64,000 nucleotides of DNA from assembly GCF_001644645.1 (NCBI RefSeq), contig NZ_CP011390.1, forward strand, positions 5,473,501 to 5,537,500. The letters are read 5' to 3'. The notes under the pieces are model-generated. The model searched no databases, was not told the DNA's origin, and worked only from the letters and a program-made list of their open reading frames with translations. Origin of the DNA: Flavisolibacter tropicus. GTDB lineage: Bacteria > Bacteroidota > Bacteroidia > Chitinophagales > Chitinophagaceae. Below are positions 46,462-56,078 of this stretch, one piece after another. The number at the start of each line of letters is the position of its first letter. Positions within the stretch are counted from its first letter, which is position 1. The translations under genes and the position numbers were made by a program.

Positions 46462-47151
46462 TTATTTATCCTTTAATACATAGCCCATTCCCACCTGCGT
46501 TTGAATCAGCTTAGGGTCAAAGTGTTTATCTACTTTATTTCTCAGGTAGCTAATATATACATCTATAACGTTTGTATTTGTATCAAAGTCAATGTCCCAA
46601 ACGTTTATGGCAATGTCTGCGCGTGATACTACACGGTTTTTGTTCCGTAGCAAATACTCTAAAAGCTGAAACTCTTTAGCAGTTAAATTGATTTTCTGAT
46701 CTGCCCGTTTTACCTCCTTGCTATCGAGGTTCATTTCCAGGTCTGCTGCTTTTAGTAAGGTGCCTACCGGGAAGTTTTGGTTCATGGTGCGTTTTAATAG
46801 CACTCTGATCTTTAGCAATAATTCTTTGAATTCAAAAGGCTTTATAATGTAATCATCAGCGCCGGCATCGTAGCCTTCTACTTTGTTATTCAAGCCACTT
46901 AGCGCAGTTAGCATAATGATGGGTATGTGCTGATTCTCTGCGCGTATGCGTTTGCACAGCTCGTACCCATTGATGCCTGGCAGATTAATATCCAGAATAA
47001 CCAGGTTAAAGGAGTGTGTCTGAAATAGCCGATACCCGATAGTGCCATCATAGGCTACCTCTACATGGTAGCCATTTTCAATAAGCCCAAGCTTAAGGGT
47101 ATCTGCAATTTTTTGCTCATCTTCTACGATTAGTATTTTACGATCTTCCAT
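46462..47151 (-). CDS. OmpR-family response regulator
   Basis: About 229 residues from the ATG at 47151 (MEDRKILIVEDEQKIADTL); an in-frame TTG at 47175 would add eight residues. The receiver domain has the acidic pocket VEDE, phospho-acceptor Asp in LVILDINLPG, the Thr/Ala switch in IMLTALSG and the Lys in DYIIKPFEF. The winged-helix output domain carries the RNKNRVVSRADIAINVWD and VIDVYISYLRNKVD blocks. First gene of a leftward operon with the kinase; its promoter lies in the 170-base region shared with the divergent TPR gene, which it might control. Confidence 0.92.
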   Translation of the reverse strand: MEDRKILIVEDEQKIADTLKLGLIENGYHVEVAYDGTIGYRLFQTHSFNLVILDINLPGINGYELCKRIRAENQHIPIIMLTALSGLNNKVEGYDAGADDYIIKPFEFKELLLKIRVLLKRTMNQNFPVGTLLKAADLEMNLDSKEVKRADQKINLTAKEFQLLEYLLRNKNRVVSRADIAINVWDIDFDTNTNVIDVYISYLRNKVDKHFDPKLIQTQVGMGYVLKDK

Positions 47152-47321
47152 GTGCTTTACTGTACGTATCAGCAAGTTACATTATTCGACGTAGAGGAAA
47201 TGTGAAACCTGATTTTCGCCTTTTCTTCTAATACTATTCTAATCTATTCTTAATTAATGGCTAATTGATAGAAGCTACATTGTGTGCATAAAACGAAACA
47301 CACACCAAACAACACGAACGT

Positions 47322-48932
47322 ATGAAATCGATTTTAGTCACCCTTTTAGTAACAGGCAGTTTAAGCATTGCGGCTCAGACGGTAGATGAAGGCAGAACCT
47401 TTATAGGATATGAGCGATATCAGAGTGCAGCAAACACTTTGCACCAGGTGATAAGTAAAGAGCCTGGAAATGGAGATGCCTGGTACTGGCTGACTCAAAC
47501 CTATGCACAAACCAATAACCTGGCAAAAGGAATTGATAGTTTGAAAAAGGCAGGAGCGGATGTGCAGGGACAACCGCTGTATAAAGTGGCATTGGGTCAA
47601 TTGCTTTTAGCAGAAGGAAAAGCAGTTGAAGCACAGCCCTATTTCGATGCCGCTTTAATTGAGACCAAGGAGAAAAATGCTACTGTATTAGCCGCTGTGG
47701 CGCGTGCTTATATAGATAGCAAGTCGGGTAACTATGCAGCTGCCATAGAGCTGTTGGAAAAAGCAAAGAAGCGAGACAAGCGCAATGAAGAATACGATAT
47801 ACTGATTGGTAATGCATATAGAAGAATGGGTAAGGGATCTGAAGCTTTTCAGGCCTATCGCGAAGCATTGAATAAGAATGAGCGATCTGCTGCAGCCAAC
47901 TACCTGTTAGGGCTCATTTTTGTAACTCAGAAAAATGCTGACATGTACCTTGAGTACTTCAATAAAGCATTGGCTGCCGATCCTAACTATGCTCCAGCCT
48001 TGTACCAGTTGTATAACCATTACTTCTACGTAGATGCTACTAAGTCCATGGACTACTTCAAGCAATTTCAGGCAAAAGCAGATGCTACTCCACAAATAGC
48101 TGTATGGTATACGGATCTGTTGTATTTGAATAAGCAGTATGATGAAGCAATTGCCAATGCTCAAAAGTTATTGCAGCAACAGGAAAAAGAGCCACGCTTA
48201 TACAAGCTATTAGCCTATAGTTATGCGGAGAAAAAAGATTCAACTGTAGCCATGACGTATATGCAGCAGTATTTTGCCTCCGAAGCGGATAGCAATATGG
48301 TGATGAAGGATTTTGAAACGATGGCCCGTTTTTATTCCAGTACCCCTGGTAAAGAAGATTCAGCGCTGGTATATTTAGAGAAAGCGGTTGCATTGGAGAA
48401 AGATTCTGTAGCACGATATGCTGCCTATAAAAAACTAGCTGCTGCTGCCTTGGAACAAAAGAACTATGCACAGCAGTCGAAATGGATGGGACTCTATTAT
48501 ACTGGCAATGATAAGGCCACCAACCTTGACTTGTTCAATTGGGGGCTGGCGAATATTAGAAGCGGCGACTTTGAAATGGCTGATTCTGTTTTTGGTATGT
48601 ATGTAGGTAAGTATCCAGAGCAAGGCTTTGGTTATTACTGGCAAGCTCGTGCAAATGCTGCAATTGATTCAACAATGGCGCAGGGATTGGCCATTCCTCA
48701 CTATCAAAAGCTGGTAGAAGTGATTGGTGATAAAACGGATGATCAAAATAATAAGAAGTGGTTGATAGAAGCGTATGGCTATTTGGCAGCCTATGAAACT
48801 AATACGCAGAAAGATTATGCAGAGGCTGTGGATTATTTTGAAAAACTATTAAAGGTGGATCCTGAAAATGCAGATGCTAAAAAATATATAACGGTATTGG
48901 AGAAGCGGATGCAAAATAATGATGGAAAGTAG
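47322..48932 (+). CDS. Secreted TPR-repeat protein
   Basis: A 536-residue protein with a Sec signal peptide (MKSILVTLLVTGSLSIAAQ, cleavage after Ala-Gln or nearby). The rest is built of TPR units (AWYWLTQTYAQTNNLAKGID, then ILIGNAYRRMGKGSEAFQAY, then ANYLLGLIFVTQKNADMY and several more). It is probably a periplasmic scaffold or an outer-membrane-associated binding protein. It is divergently transcribed from the response-regulator gene, which suggests regulation by it or co-regulation. No enzyme motif is seen. Confidence 0.82.
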   Translation: MKSILVTLLVTGSLSIAAQTVDEGRTFIGYERYQSAANTLHQVISKEPGNGDAWYWLTQTYAQTNNLAKGIDSLKKAGADVQGQPLYKVALGQLLLAEGKAVEAQPYFDAALIETKEKNATVLAAVARAYIDSKSGNYAAAIELLEKAKKRDKRNEEYDILIGNAYRRMGKGSEAFQAYREALNKNERSAAANYLLGLIFVTQKNADMYLEYFNKALAADPNYAPALYQLYNHYFYVDATKSMDYFKQFQAKADATPQIAVWYTDLLYLNKQYDEAIANAQKLLQQQEKEPRLYKLLAYSYAEKKDSTVAMTYMQQYFASEADSNMVMKDFETMARFYSSTPGKEDSALVYLEKAVALEKDSVARYAAYKKLAAAALEQKNYAQQSKWMGLYYTGNDKATNLDLFNWGLANIRSGDFEMADSVFGMYVGKYPEQGFGYYWQARANAAIDSTMAQGLAIPHYQKLVEVIGDKTDDQNNKKWLIEAYGYLAAYETNTQKDYAEAVDYFEKLLKVDPENADAKKYITVLEKRMQNNDGK

Positions 48933-49717
48933 GTGGTTTTGTATTTGGTTTCTACTCATGAGGTGCCCCGCCATGCGGGGCACTCACTATTTATATAGGG
49001 TCTATTTATTGTTATCTATTGCATGTTATAGAATGCGGCGAATTACAGTTTGTCGATTTGTTTTCCTTGTGCTACATTGACAGTTAGCTACATCCCACCA
49101 AGCAGAAGAAAGTCCCTACTGAAATATTATACACCATCAGCCATTACTTTATTGGAAATACAAAGGGTGGTGTTCCTGCGGACTGTAGAAATTATTCTTG
49201 TGTTAAGGCTGGCTAATTCGTATATGGTATACGGTTACTATTGTTATTAAGTATGTATAACTAAACATTAGAAGCTGATATAAATATTTAATTTAATAGA
49301 TGGTGGCTCCGTGTATCTTATTAGCTACCTGCTGTAAAGTCGTGACTGGCCTTCTTTTAACCGGTTATGTATAGTAAAAACATATATGTGTATTAATGCA
49401 ACTATTGCTTTGGTTCGGACAATATTTTTGTTGCTTCAATATCAAACTAATCCGTCTTATGAGAAAACCTTTACTCACTGAAGTAATGGCCCAATGTATA
49501 GGTTGTTACATTTTTACCAAGTATCTAACCCATATACAATTAGCCTATCAACAAACTCCTTAATTGTTAATTAAGCGACTGATTGTAGCGCACTTTTCTT
49601 GTTGACATCTTCTTAGTCCTTATCATCACTGTTTTCATTCAGTAGCAGTAAGATACTTCCTGATATGTAAAGCAGTACTATGTCAAAACTGTAATTTCTT
49701 TCATCAATTCTTAAATA
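48933..49717. other. Gene-free gap with a GC-rich hairpin
   Basis: About 785 bases of A/T-rich sequence without credible genes. A hairpin (48963-48983) follows the TPR gene. Short frames such as 49050-49250 and 49459-49563 have no supporting start signal. TATTTTTG at 49423-49430 fits the -7 consensus but lacks a correctly spaced -33 box. Confidence 0.5.
48963..48983 (+). terminator. GC-rich hairpin after the TPR gene
   Basis: GTGCCCCGC (48963-48971) pairs perfectly with GCGGGGCAC (48975-48983) across CAT, starting 30 bases after the stop codon. The stem is very stable, though the bases after it are only A/T-rich, not a T run. The most likely role is termination. Confidence 0.7.
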
Positions 49718-52700
49718 ATGAGAAATCTCTACCCTTTAGCAAGACGCTTGCGGATAGTTGCGAAAACTATTAGCAGCAGGCTGTCACTGTTTTTTTTACT
49801 CTTTGGGTTATCGGTTGTTTCAGCTAATGCCCAAACTACAAGGTATGTGAATGCCAGCGCCAGCGGTGCCAATGATGGTACATCCTGGGCCGATGCCTAT
49901 AATGATTTGCAGGCTGCCTTAAATTCGGCCGTAAGCGGCGATGCAATAAAGGTTGCTGCGGGCACCTATATGCCGAGTGTTGATCCGGATGGTACGGGTG
50001 TTACCCGCAAACAGACCTTTATGCTGAAAAGCGGCGTCGAACTTTTAGGTGGTTACAATGCCACTACAGGCGTTAGAGATGTAAAGGCTAATAAAACCAT
50101 CTTAAGCGGGGATCTGGATAACAATGATGTAGGGTTGACCAATAATACCAATAATGCTTACCATGTGGTAGCGGCCAAGAACCTGGGCGCAGCTACGCTA
50201 CTGGACGGTTTTACGATTTCGGGTGGTAATGCCAATAACCAGAGCACTACGTTTTTAGTTGATGGCGACAATGGCCTGGGTGGGGCAGTCTACATGTATG
50301 GGGCCAGTACAAACCTGACCATCAACAACTGCGTGATTGAAAATAATTACAGCATTAACGGTGTGGTAGCGATTCTTCGCTCCAGCAGTCCGCTGGTGAC
50401 CAACTGCGTATTCTCTGCTAACTCGGCAACGAGTGGGGGCGCGGTGCAAACCAACAGTGGCAGCGGTACATCCAGTTTTGTCAATTGTCTTTTCGTGCGC
50501 AATACCGCCGCTTTTGGATCGTCTTTCGATACTTATGGTGGCAATATCAGCCTTGTCAATTGTACGTTCTACAAAAACACGGCAACCGTGACGTCAAGCG
50601 GGTATGAGGGGACAGTACGTATCACCAGTGGTTCAACCCTCACGATGGTGAACAGCGTTGTTTGGGGTAACACCAAGGCCGGCAATCCGGACGGGATTGC
50701 CATACATAGCAGCGGCGGCAGTGGCACGGTAAGCTATTCCACTATGGATGCGGCCGGCAGCGGGTATACCGGTAGCAATAACCTCAATACAGATCCGGCT
50801 TTTAATAATGCGGCGGATCCCGATGGGGCCGATAATATCTGGATGACTGCCGATGATGGACTGCATTTGCGTGCGGCTTCTCCATCTACTAATACCGGCA
50901 ATGATGGAGGAGTATCTATAGCCACAGATATTATAGGAGCTGCCAGGAAACAAGGGGTGGTGAACAGGGGCGCTTATGAAACCGTGATGCCAGCTGTAAC
51001 CCTTTATGTAGATGCCAGTGCGTCAGGCTTGAACGATGGTACTACATGGACAAATGCCTATACCAATTTACAATCGGCATTAGCTGTAGCAGTGAGTGGT
51101 GATAAGGTTCTAGTTGCTGCGGGCACCTATACGCCGAGTGTTGATCCGGATGGTACGGGTGTTACCCGCAAACAGACCTTTATGCTGAAAAGCGGCGTCG
51201 AACTTTTAGGTGGTTACAATGCCACTACAGGCGTTAGAGATGTAAAGGCTAATAAAACCATCTTAAGCGGGGATCTGGATAACAATGATGTAGGGTTGAC
51301 CAATAATACCAATAATGCTTACCATGTGGTAGCGGCCAAGAACCTGGGCGCAGCTACGCTACTGGACGGTTTTACGATTTCGGGTGGTAATGCCAATAAC
51401 CAGAGCACTACGTTTTTAGTTGATGGCGACAATGGCCTGGGTGGGGCAGTCTACATGTATGGGGCCAGTACAAACCTGACCATCAACAACTGCGTGATTG
51501 AAAATAATTACAGCATTAACGGTGTGGTAGCGATTCTTCGCTCCAGCAGTCCGCTGGTGACCAACTGCGTATTCTCTGCTAACTCGGCAACGAGTGGGGG
51601 CGCGGTGCAAACCAACAGTGGCAGCGGTACATCCAGTTTTGTCAATTGTCTTTTCGTGCGCAATACCGCCGCTTTTGGATCGTCTTTCGATACTTATGGT
51701 GGCAATATCAGCCTTGTCAATTGTACGTTCTACAAAAACACGGCAACCGTGACGTCAAGCGGGTATGAGGGGACAGTACGTATCACCAGTGGTTCAACCC
51801 TCACGATGGTGAACAGCGTTGTTTGGGGTAACACCAAGGCCGGCAATCCGGACGGGATTGCCATACATAGCAGCGGCGGCAGTGGCACGGTAAGCTATTC
51901 CACTATGGATGCGGCCGGCAGCGGGTATACCGGTAGCAATAACCTCAATACAGATCCGGCTTTTAATAATGCGGCGGATCCCGATGGGGCCGATAATATC
52001 TGGATGACTGCCGATGATGGACTGCATTTGAATAATCCGTCGCCTGCTGCTGATCAGGGTGATAATTCTGCTGTATCGGGTATCGCTACTGATATAACCG
52101 GGGCGACCCGTATCCAAAATGGTACAGTGAACATGGGGGCATATGAAACTGTAGTTACAAAAACACCGCAGACTGTTTCTTTTACTGCTGGTGCTACCGT
52201 AACGAAAATTTATGGGGATGCTTATACAGTAAGTGCTACAGCCAGCTCTGGTCTGTCAATTACCTATACTATTATATCTGGCCCTGCTACCATAAGTGGT
52301 AGTGCCATAACTTTTACTGGCACTGGTTCTGTAGAAGTAAAGGCTGTTCAATCAGGCAATGCAACATATGATCCTGCTGAAGCAACACAAACCATTACGG
52401 TAATTAAAAAGGCGGTGACGGTAACCGTTGATGCCATTAGCAAGACTTATGGAGATGCCGATCCTACGTTGACCTATACTAATACAGCGTTGGTTACTGG
52501 TGATGCCTTTACGGGTAGTTTGAAACGAGATGCAGGAGAGAGTGTGGGCACGTATGCTATCAATCAAAATGATCTGGCTTTAAATAGTAACTATACATTG
52601 ACCTTTGTAGGTGCAGATTTAACTATTGGTGCTAGAAGCATTACAATCAAGGCCAATGATGCCAGCAAGTTTGTTGGAGAAACCAAAACATTTACAGGCA

Positions 52701-54835
52701 ATGAGTACAGCATATCTTCAGGTACATTAGCTACGGGTGATGCTATTACTAGTGTTAGCTTAAGTAGCAATGGAGAACCTGCTATTGCTTCAGCTGGTAC
52801 TTATCCAATAACAGTTGGCGGAGCAGCTGGCATACCAACAAGTAATTACAATATTACCTATGTGGATGGTACCCTTACTGTAAATCCTTGTACAGCCATT
52901 ACAATCGATATTCCTCCGGCAGATCAAACGGTTTGTCCTGGTGGTAATGTAACATTTACCGTGTCGGCAACCGGAAGCGGAATGTCTTATCAGTGGTTGA
53001 AAGATGGTGCTGCAATTTCCAGCGCTACTAGTTCTTCCTATACGATATCTTCTGTTACAGCTGGACATGCTGCCAATTATAGTGTTGAAGTGTCTAATGG
53101 ATGTGGTACTGTAACATCGTCTGCAGCTACGTTGTCTGTAAACGTTAGTACAAAGATAACAGCACAACCGGTTGCTAAAAGTGTATGTGAAACCGGTCCT
53201 GCTAGCTTTTCGGTTACAGCCACAGGCTCTAACCTGACCTACCAATGGTATAAAGATGGATCACCTATTTCAAGTGCAACATCATCTACTTTATCATTAT
53301 CATCAGTATCAGCTGCCAATGCTGGTAACTACAGTGTAGAAGTAAGTGGTGATTGTGGTAATGAAACATCAGCAAGTGTAGCGTTAACTGTACTGCCTAT
53401 TACAGCTATAAGTACAGATCCGGTTAGTAAGGCGGTGTGTGAAGGCGGAAGTGTAAGTTTCTCAGGAAGCGCTACCGGAACCGGTATCGTTTATAAGTGG
53501 CAAAAAGATGGAAGTGATATTTCCGGTACATTCTCTACTAGCTATACAATAGCTACTGTTACAGCTGCTGATGCCGGTAACTATAGGTTAGTTGCAACCA
53601 GTGCGTGCGGTGTTGCGACATCAAATGCGGCAACCTTAACGGTTAATTCCATTCCAGCTACTCCAACAGTAGGCACAAGTAGCGCTACAACCTTCTGTGT
53701 TGGCGGTAGTGTAACGTTGACCTCGTCCGCAACATCGGGTAACCAATGGTTTAAAGATGGTGCTGTTATTGGTGGTGCGACAGCTCAAACCTATATAGCT
53801 ACTACCGGCGGTTCATATACTGTACAAAGTACTGTAAGCACATGTCCATCGCCGGTATCTGCTGGTACAACTGTAACAGTGAATCCGATACCAACTGCGC
53901 CTACTATTAGTGCCGGCGGAGCGTTAAGCTTCTGTTCAGGTGGCAGTGTTACGCTAACATCATCAGTTGCCAGCGGTAACCAATGGTATAATGGTAGCAC
54001 ACTACTTACTGGTGAAACGGGTCAAACCTATACTGCTACTACTAGTGGAAATTATAATGTTAAGGTGACAGCTTCTGGTTGTACATCTACGGCTTCGGCC
54101 TCTACAATTGTAACTGCAAATGTTACTCCTGCTACACCTACTATTTCTACCGGAAGCAGTACTACGTTCTGCTCGGGTGGTAGTGTGACGTTAACATCGT
54201 CTGCTGCCAGCGGTAATCAATGGTATAAAGATGGTGCAGCCATTGGCGGTGCCACTGCGCAAACGTATACAGCCACTGCAGGTGGTAGCTATACAGTTAA
54301 GGCCACTTCAGGCAGCTGTACTTCTTCAGCATCTGCTGCTACAGTGGTTACTGTAAACGCAACACCAGCTACCCCGGTGATCACAGCTACAGGTAATATA
54401 CTTACTTCATCAGCTACTGCCGGCAACCAGTGGTACTTAAATGGAACAGCGATAACAGGAGCTACCAATCAAACCCATCGTGTACAGGCTTCTGGTCTGT
54501 ATAAAGTGAAAGTAACTAGCGGTGCATGTTCCAGCACGTCTGTTGATTACAACTTTGTGGCTACCCGAATTGATAACCCAGGTACAGGAAATGGAGAAAT
54601 ATTTCTGTATCCAAACCCTGTGTTGAAAACGCTGACAGTGAAAAATGCAGCAGGGCACAAACTGCTGGTGCGTATCTATGATGGCTTTGGTAAAAAAGTG
54701 CACGAAAGCAAATTGGTGACTTCACAAGGTAGCATTGATGTGCAGGGCCTGAGCGCTGGTATTTACCAAGTAGTGGTTACTGACCAAGCCAGTGCAGATT
54801 CTAAACCGTTTACTTATACCATTGTAAAACTTTAA
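49718..54835 (+). CDS. Giant T9SS-secreted adhesin-like protein with duplicated beta-helix
   Basis: 1705 residues. Signal peptide to about residue 38 (VVSANAQ). Two beta-helix modules, each opening with a YVxASASGxNDGTxW block; residues 79-384 and 466-771 are the same sequence except for one Met/Thr change. MBG-type domains follow (about 815-1060, KTYGDADPTLTYTNT), then an array of Ig-like and related repeats rich in YQWLKDGAAIS- and QWYKDGAAIGG-like strands (about 1065-1615), and a T9SS type A sorting domain (from IFLYPNPVLKTLTVKN, about 1625-1705). It should be exported by the type IX system and attached to the cell surface, acting in adhesion or biofilm structure. No catalytic site is evident. 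Confidence 0.85.
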   Translation: MRNLYPLARRLRIVAKTISSRLSLFFLLFGLSVVSANAQTTRYVNASASGANDGTSWADAYNDLQAALNSAVSGDAIKVAAGTYMPSVDPDGTGVTRKQTFMLKSGVELLGGYNATTGVRDVKANKTILSGDLDNNDVGLTNNTNNAYHVVAAKNLGAATLLDGFTISGGNANNQSTTFLVDGDNGLGGAVYMYGASTNLTINNCVIENNYSINGVVAILRSSSPLVTNCVFSANSATSGGAVQTNSGSGTSSFVNCLFVRNTAAFGSSFDTYGGNISLVNCTFYKNTATVTSSGYEGTVRITSGSTLTMVNSVVWGNTKAGNPDGIAIHSSGGSGTVSYSTMDAAGSGYTGSNNLNTDPAFNNAADPDGADNIWMTADDGLHLRAASPSTNTGNDGGVSIATDIIGAARKQGVVNRGAYETVMPAVTLYVDASASGLNDGTTWTNAYTNLQSALAVAVSGDKVLVAAGTYTPSVDPDGTGVTRKQTFMLKSGVELLGGYNATTGVRDVKANKTILSGDLDNNDVGLTNNTNNAYHVVAAKNLGAATLLDGFTISGGNANNQSTTFLVDGDNGLGGAVYMYGASTNLTINNCVIENNYSINGVVAILRSSSPLVTNCVFSANSATSGGAVQTNSGSGTSSFVNCLFVRNTAAFGSSFDTYGGNISLVNCTFYKNTATVTSSGYEGTVRITSGSTLTMVNSVVWGNTKAGNPDGIAIHSSGGSGTVSYSTMDAAGSGYTGSNNLNTDPAFNNAADPDGADNIWMTADDGLHLNNPSPAADQGDNSAVSGIATDITGATRIQNGTVNMGAYETVVTKTPQTVSFTAGATVTKIYGDAYTVSATASSGLSITYTIISGPATISGSAITFTGTGSVEVKAVQSGNATYDPAEATQTITVIKKAVTVTVDAISKTYGDADPTLTYTNTALVTGDAFTGSLKRDAGESVGTYAINQNDLALNSNYTLTFVGADLTIGARSITIKANDASKFVGETKTFTGNEYSISSGTLATGDAITSVSLSSNGEPAIASAGTYPITVGGAAGIPTSNYNITYVDGTLTVNPCTAITIDIPPADQTVCPGGNVTFTVSATGSGMSYQWLKDGAAISSATSSSYTISSVTAGHAANYSVEVSNGCGTVTSSAATLSVNVSTKITAQPVAKSVCETGPASFSVTATGSNLTYQWYKDGSPISSATSSTLSLSSVSAANAGNYSVEVSGDCGNETSASVALTVLPITAISTDPVSKAVCEGGSVSFSGSATGTGIVYKWQKDGSDISGTFSTSYTIATVTAADAGNYRLVATSACGVATSNAATLTVNSIPATPTVGTSSATTFCVGGSVTLTSSATSGNQWFKDGAVIGGATAQTYIATTGGSYTVQSTVSTCPSPVSAGTTVTVNPIPTAPTISAGGALSFCSGGSVTLTSSVASGNQWYNGSTLLTGETGQTYTATTSGNYNVKVTASGCTSTASASTIVTANVTPATPTISTGSSTTFCSGGSVTLTSSAASGNQWYKDGAAIGGATAQTYTATAGGSYTVKATSGSCTSSASAATVVTVNATPATPVITATGNILTSSATAGNQWYLNGTAITGATNQTHRVQASGLYKVKVTSGACSSTSVDYNFVATRIDNPGTGNGEIFLYPNPVLKTLTVKNAAGHKLLVRIYDGFGKKVHESKLVTSQGSIDVQGLSAGIYQVVVTDQASADSKPFTYTIVKL
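49952..50869 (+). repeat. 918-bp internal repeat of the adhesin gene, copy A
   Basis: Identical by reading to 51113-52030 (offset 1161) except for T at 49971 against C at 51132, which changes Met to Thr. Identity stops abruptly at both ends, while the flanks on each side are related but clearly diverged. Base composition inside the segment is noticeably richer in G+C than the rest of the gene. Confidence 0.9.
51113..52030 (+). repeat. 918-bp internal repeat of the adhesin gene, copy B
   Basis: Second copy of the segment at 49952-50869. The 243-base stretch between the copies encodes the second YVDASASGLNDGTTW block, which is only moderately similar to the first. This points to homogenisation of the central segment after an older duplication. 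Confidence 0.9.
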
Positions 54836-54847
54836 TCTTCTGCAACT

Positions 54848-55252
54848 ATGAAATTTTTGATAAGAACTCTACTAGCAAGCCTGTTTGCCCTATGGCTTTG
54901 TAATTGTGCTGCTCCTGATCTGGGCGAATTGGGTGTGGAACAAGACCTGGTGGTGGCACTGGATCCCGATGCGGGATCCGCTATAGCCCGCACCTTAGGT
55001 ACCACTTATGATTTTAAAGTGCTGGTGAAAAGCTCCATGCCACCCCAAGGGGTAACGATCAGTGTGGTCTATCGCCAGGATATAGACAATGCGGTGGTTT
55101 TTTCTCAGAACTATACCACTAAAACTTCGCCGCAGCAAGTTACCATTACCAACATCCCCTTTAACGAAGTGGGCACTGTAACGATAATTGTAACCTCGAA
55201 AGGCGAACCTGACAATACCGTAACCAAGACCTTTAAACTGGTACGGAAGTAG
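54848..55252 (+). CDS. Small lipoprotein, hypothetical
   Basis: 134 residues. A hydrophobic leader (FLIRTLLASLFALWL) runs into Cys18-Asn-Cys20; either Cys could be lipidated, although Asn before Cys20 is unusual. The body is a predicted all-beta domain (TYDFKVLVKSSMPPQGVTIS, then VTITNIPFNEVGTVTIIV) of the Ig or DUF-type fold seen in Bacteroidota surface lipoproteins. It follows the adhesin gene by 12 bases and is very likely co-transcribed with it, so it may be an accessory or anchor for the adhesin. A strong terminator follows. Confidence 0.75.
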   Translation: MKFLIRTLLASLFALWLCNCAAPDLGELGVEQDLVVALDPDAGSAIARTLGTTYDFKVLVKSSMPPQGVTISVVYRQDIDNAVVFSQNYTTKTSPQQVTITNIPFNEVGTVTIIVTSKGEPDNTVTKTFKLVRK

Positions 55253-55272
55253 GAAAATCTGAGTTATATTTT

Positions 55273-55308
55273 AAGAAAAGGGGCAGCCAATTGGCTGCCC
55301 CTTTTCTT
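55273..55308 (+). terminator. Strong terminator after the adhesin operon
   Basis: A perfect 36-base palindrome: AAGAAAAGGGGCAGCCAA (55273-55290) followed directly by its complement. The right arm ends in CCCCTTTTCTTA, giving a T-rich exit. It lies 20 bases after the lipoprotein stop. Confidence 0.9.
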
Positions 55309-55400
55309 ATTGCTATTGATTACTGTAGAGCTTATAATGATTAATTATTCAAATTTCTGTAATATGTACTAAGTAAAAATGATTAGACCGGTGACTCGCA

Positions 55401-55431
55401 TTTGCAAAAAAGGTAATAGCTTCTACCTTTG
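55401..55431 (+). promoter_or_regulatory. Consensus Bacteroidota promoter
   Basis: TTTG (55401-55404), 19 bases, then TACCTTTG (55424-55431). Both boxes and the spacing match the TTTG-N19-TAnnTTTG consensus. Transcription should start near 55438, giving a leader of about 70 bases before the ATG at 55507. Confidence 0.85.
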
Positions 55432-55506
55432 TTTTTCACTTAAACTTTGGGCTATAGGTATAATGCATATAGCCTAGTTAGACACCAAATACCTATTGAT
55501 AATTCT

Positions 55507-55704
55507 ATGAAGACCACATTACAATTCTCTTCACTTCTTTTGCTGACTGGCTTTCAGTCGGAAATTAAAATGCGCAGCTACCGAATCAATACATCCGATT
55601 TTACACTTGCTGGTGTTTTTTCGGAAGCAGAAATTGAACTGGCTGAAGAAAGCTACAAAGCCCTGTCTGTGCATTCTGAAGCGCCTATGCAAAAGGTAGC
55701 TTAA
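55507..55704 (+). CDS. Small hypothetical protein (65 residues)
   Basis: Starts at the ATG at 55507 (MKTTLQFSSLLLLTGFQSEI); an in-frame alternative at 55447 would add 20 residues but leaves almost no leader behind the promoter. The N-terminus is hydrophobic for about 15 residues without a clear cleavage site, followed by an amphipathic acidic helix (EAEIELAEESYKAL). I do not recognise it. Support for a real gene is the near-perfect promoter directly upstream and no competing frame. Confidence 0.6.
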   Translation: MKTTLQFSSLLLLTGFQSEIKMRSYRINTSDFTLAGVFSEAEIELAEESYKALSVHSEAPMQKVA

Positions 55705-56078
55705 GCAATTTGTTATTCGTTGAGCCTAAGTGAGCTGTCAGCTGCAAGCAAAGCGCTTCGCGCTAGTAGATGTTCCGCAGATTGCGCTGATGGACGCAGA
55801 ATTGGAACCACAGAGGCTCTGAGGGCAGAGAGATGCACAGAGGATATTTTCTGAACCATGATTTGGGGGAGATTAAAGGATTACTGAGAAATGGGATTGG
55901 AATTTTAGAGCAAGGGTTCTTATGTCTTTTGGGGTAATCTTTCGGTGTGTGATTCCTGCTAAAGACGGGGTATACCACAGATGTTTTCTTCGACAGGTTA
56001 AGATCAAGTAACCTGACATTGAGAGGCATTACTGATTGCATCCAGGTAGAGAAGGACAGGGTGTAGCTTGAAATCCTT
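55705..56078. other. Gap with degenerate dispersed-repeat remnants
   Basis: No gene. The segment from about 55763 to 55870 contains pieces such as CCGCAGATTGCGCTGATGG and CCACAGAGGCTCTGAGGG, and then GAACCATGATTTGGGGGAG, the style of short dispersed intergenic repeat found in many Bacteroidota genomes. The sequence around 61618-61680 looks similar. The minus-strand frame here has unnatural composition. Confidence 0.4.

Noticed and set aside
49050..49250. 66-codon plus-strand frame in the gap before the adhesin gene
   Set aside because: Cys/Tyr/Arg-rich, with no promoter, ribosome binding site or recognisable domain.
49459..49563. 34-codon frame beginning MRKPLLTEVMAQ
   Set aside because: A -7-like box lies upstream, but the -33 box is missing and the frame is too short to support on its own.
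50255..51610. Identical antisense frames in both adhesin repeats
   Set aside because: They are shadows of the duplicated coding sequence; being in both copies reflects the duplication, not function.
55763..56041. Minus-strand 92-codon frame
   Set aside because: It falls in dispersed-repeat remnants and its composition (Pro/Lys/Ser-rich) is not protein-like.
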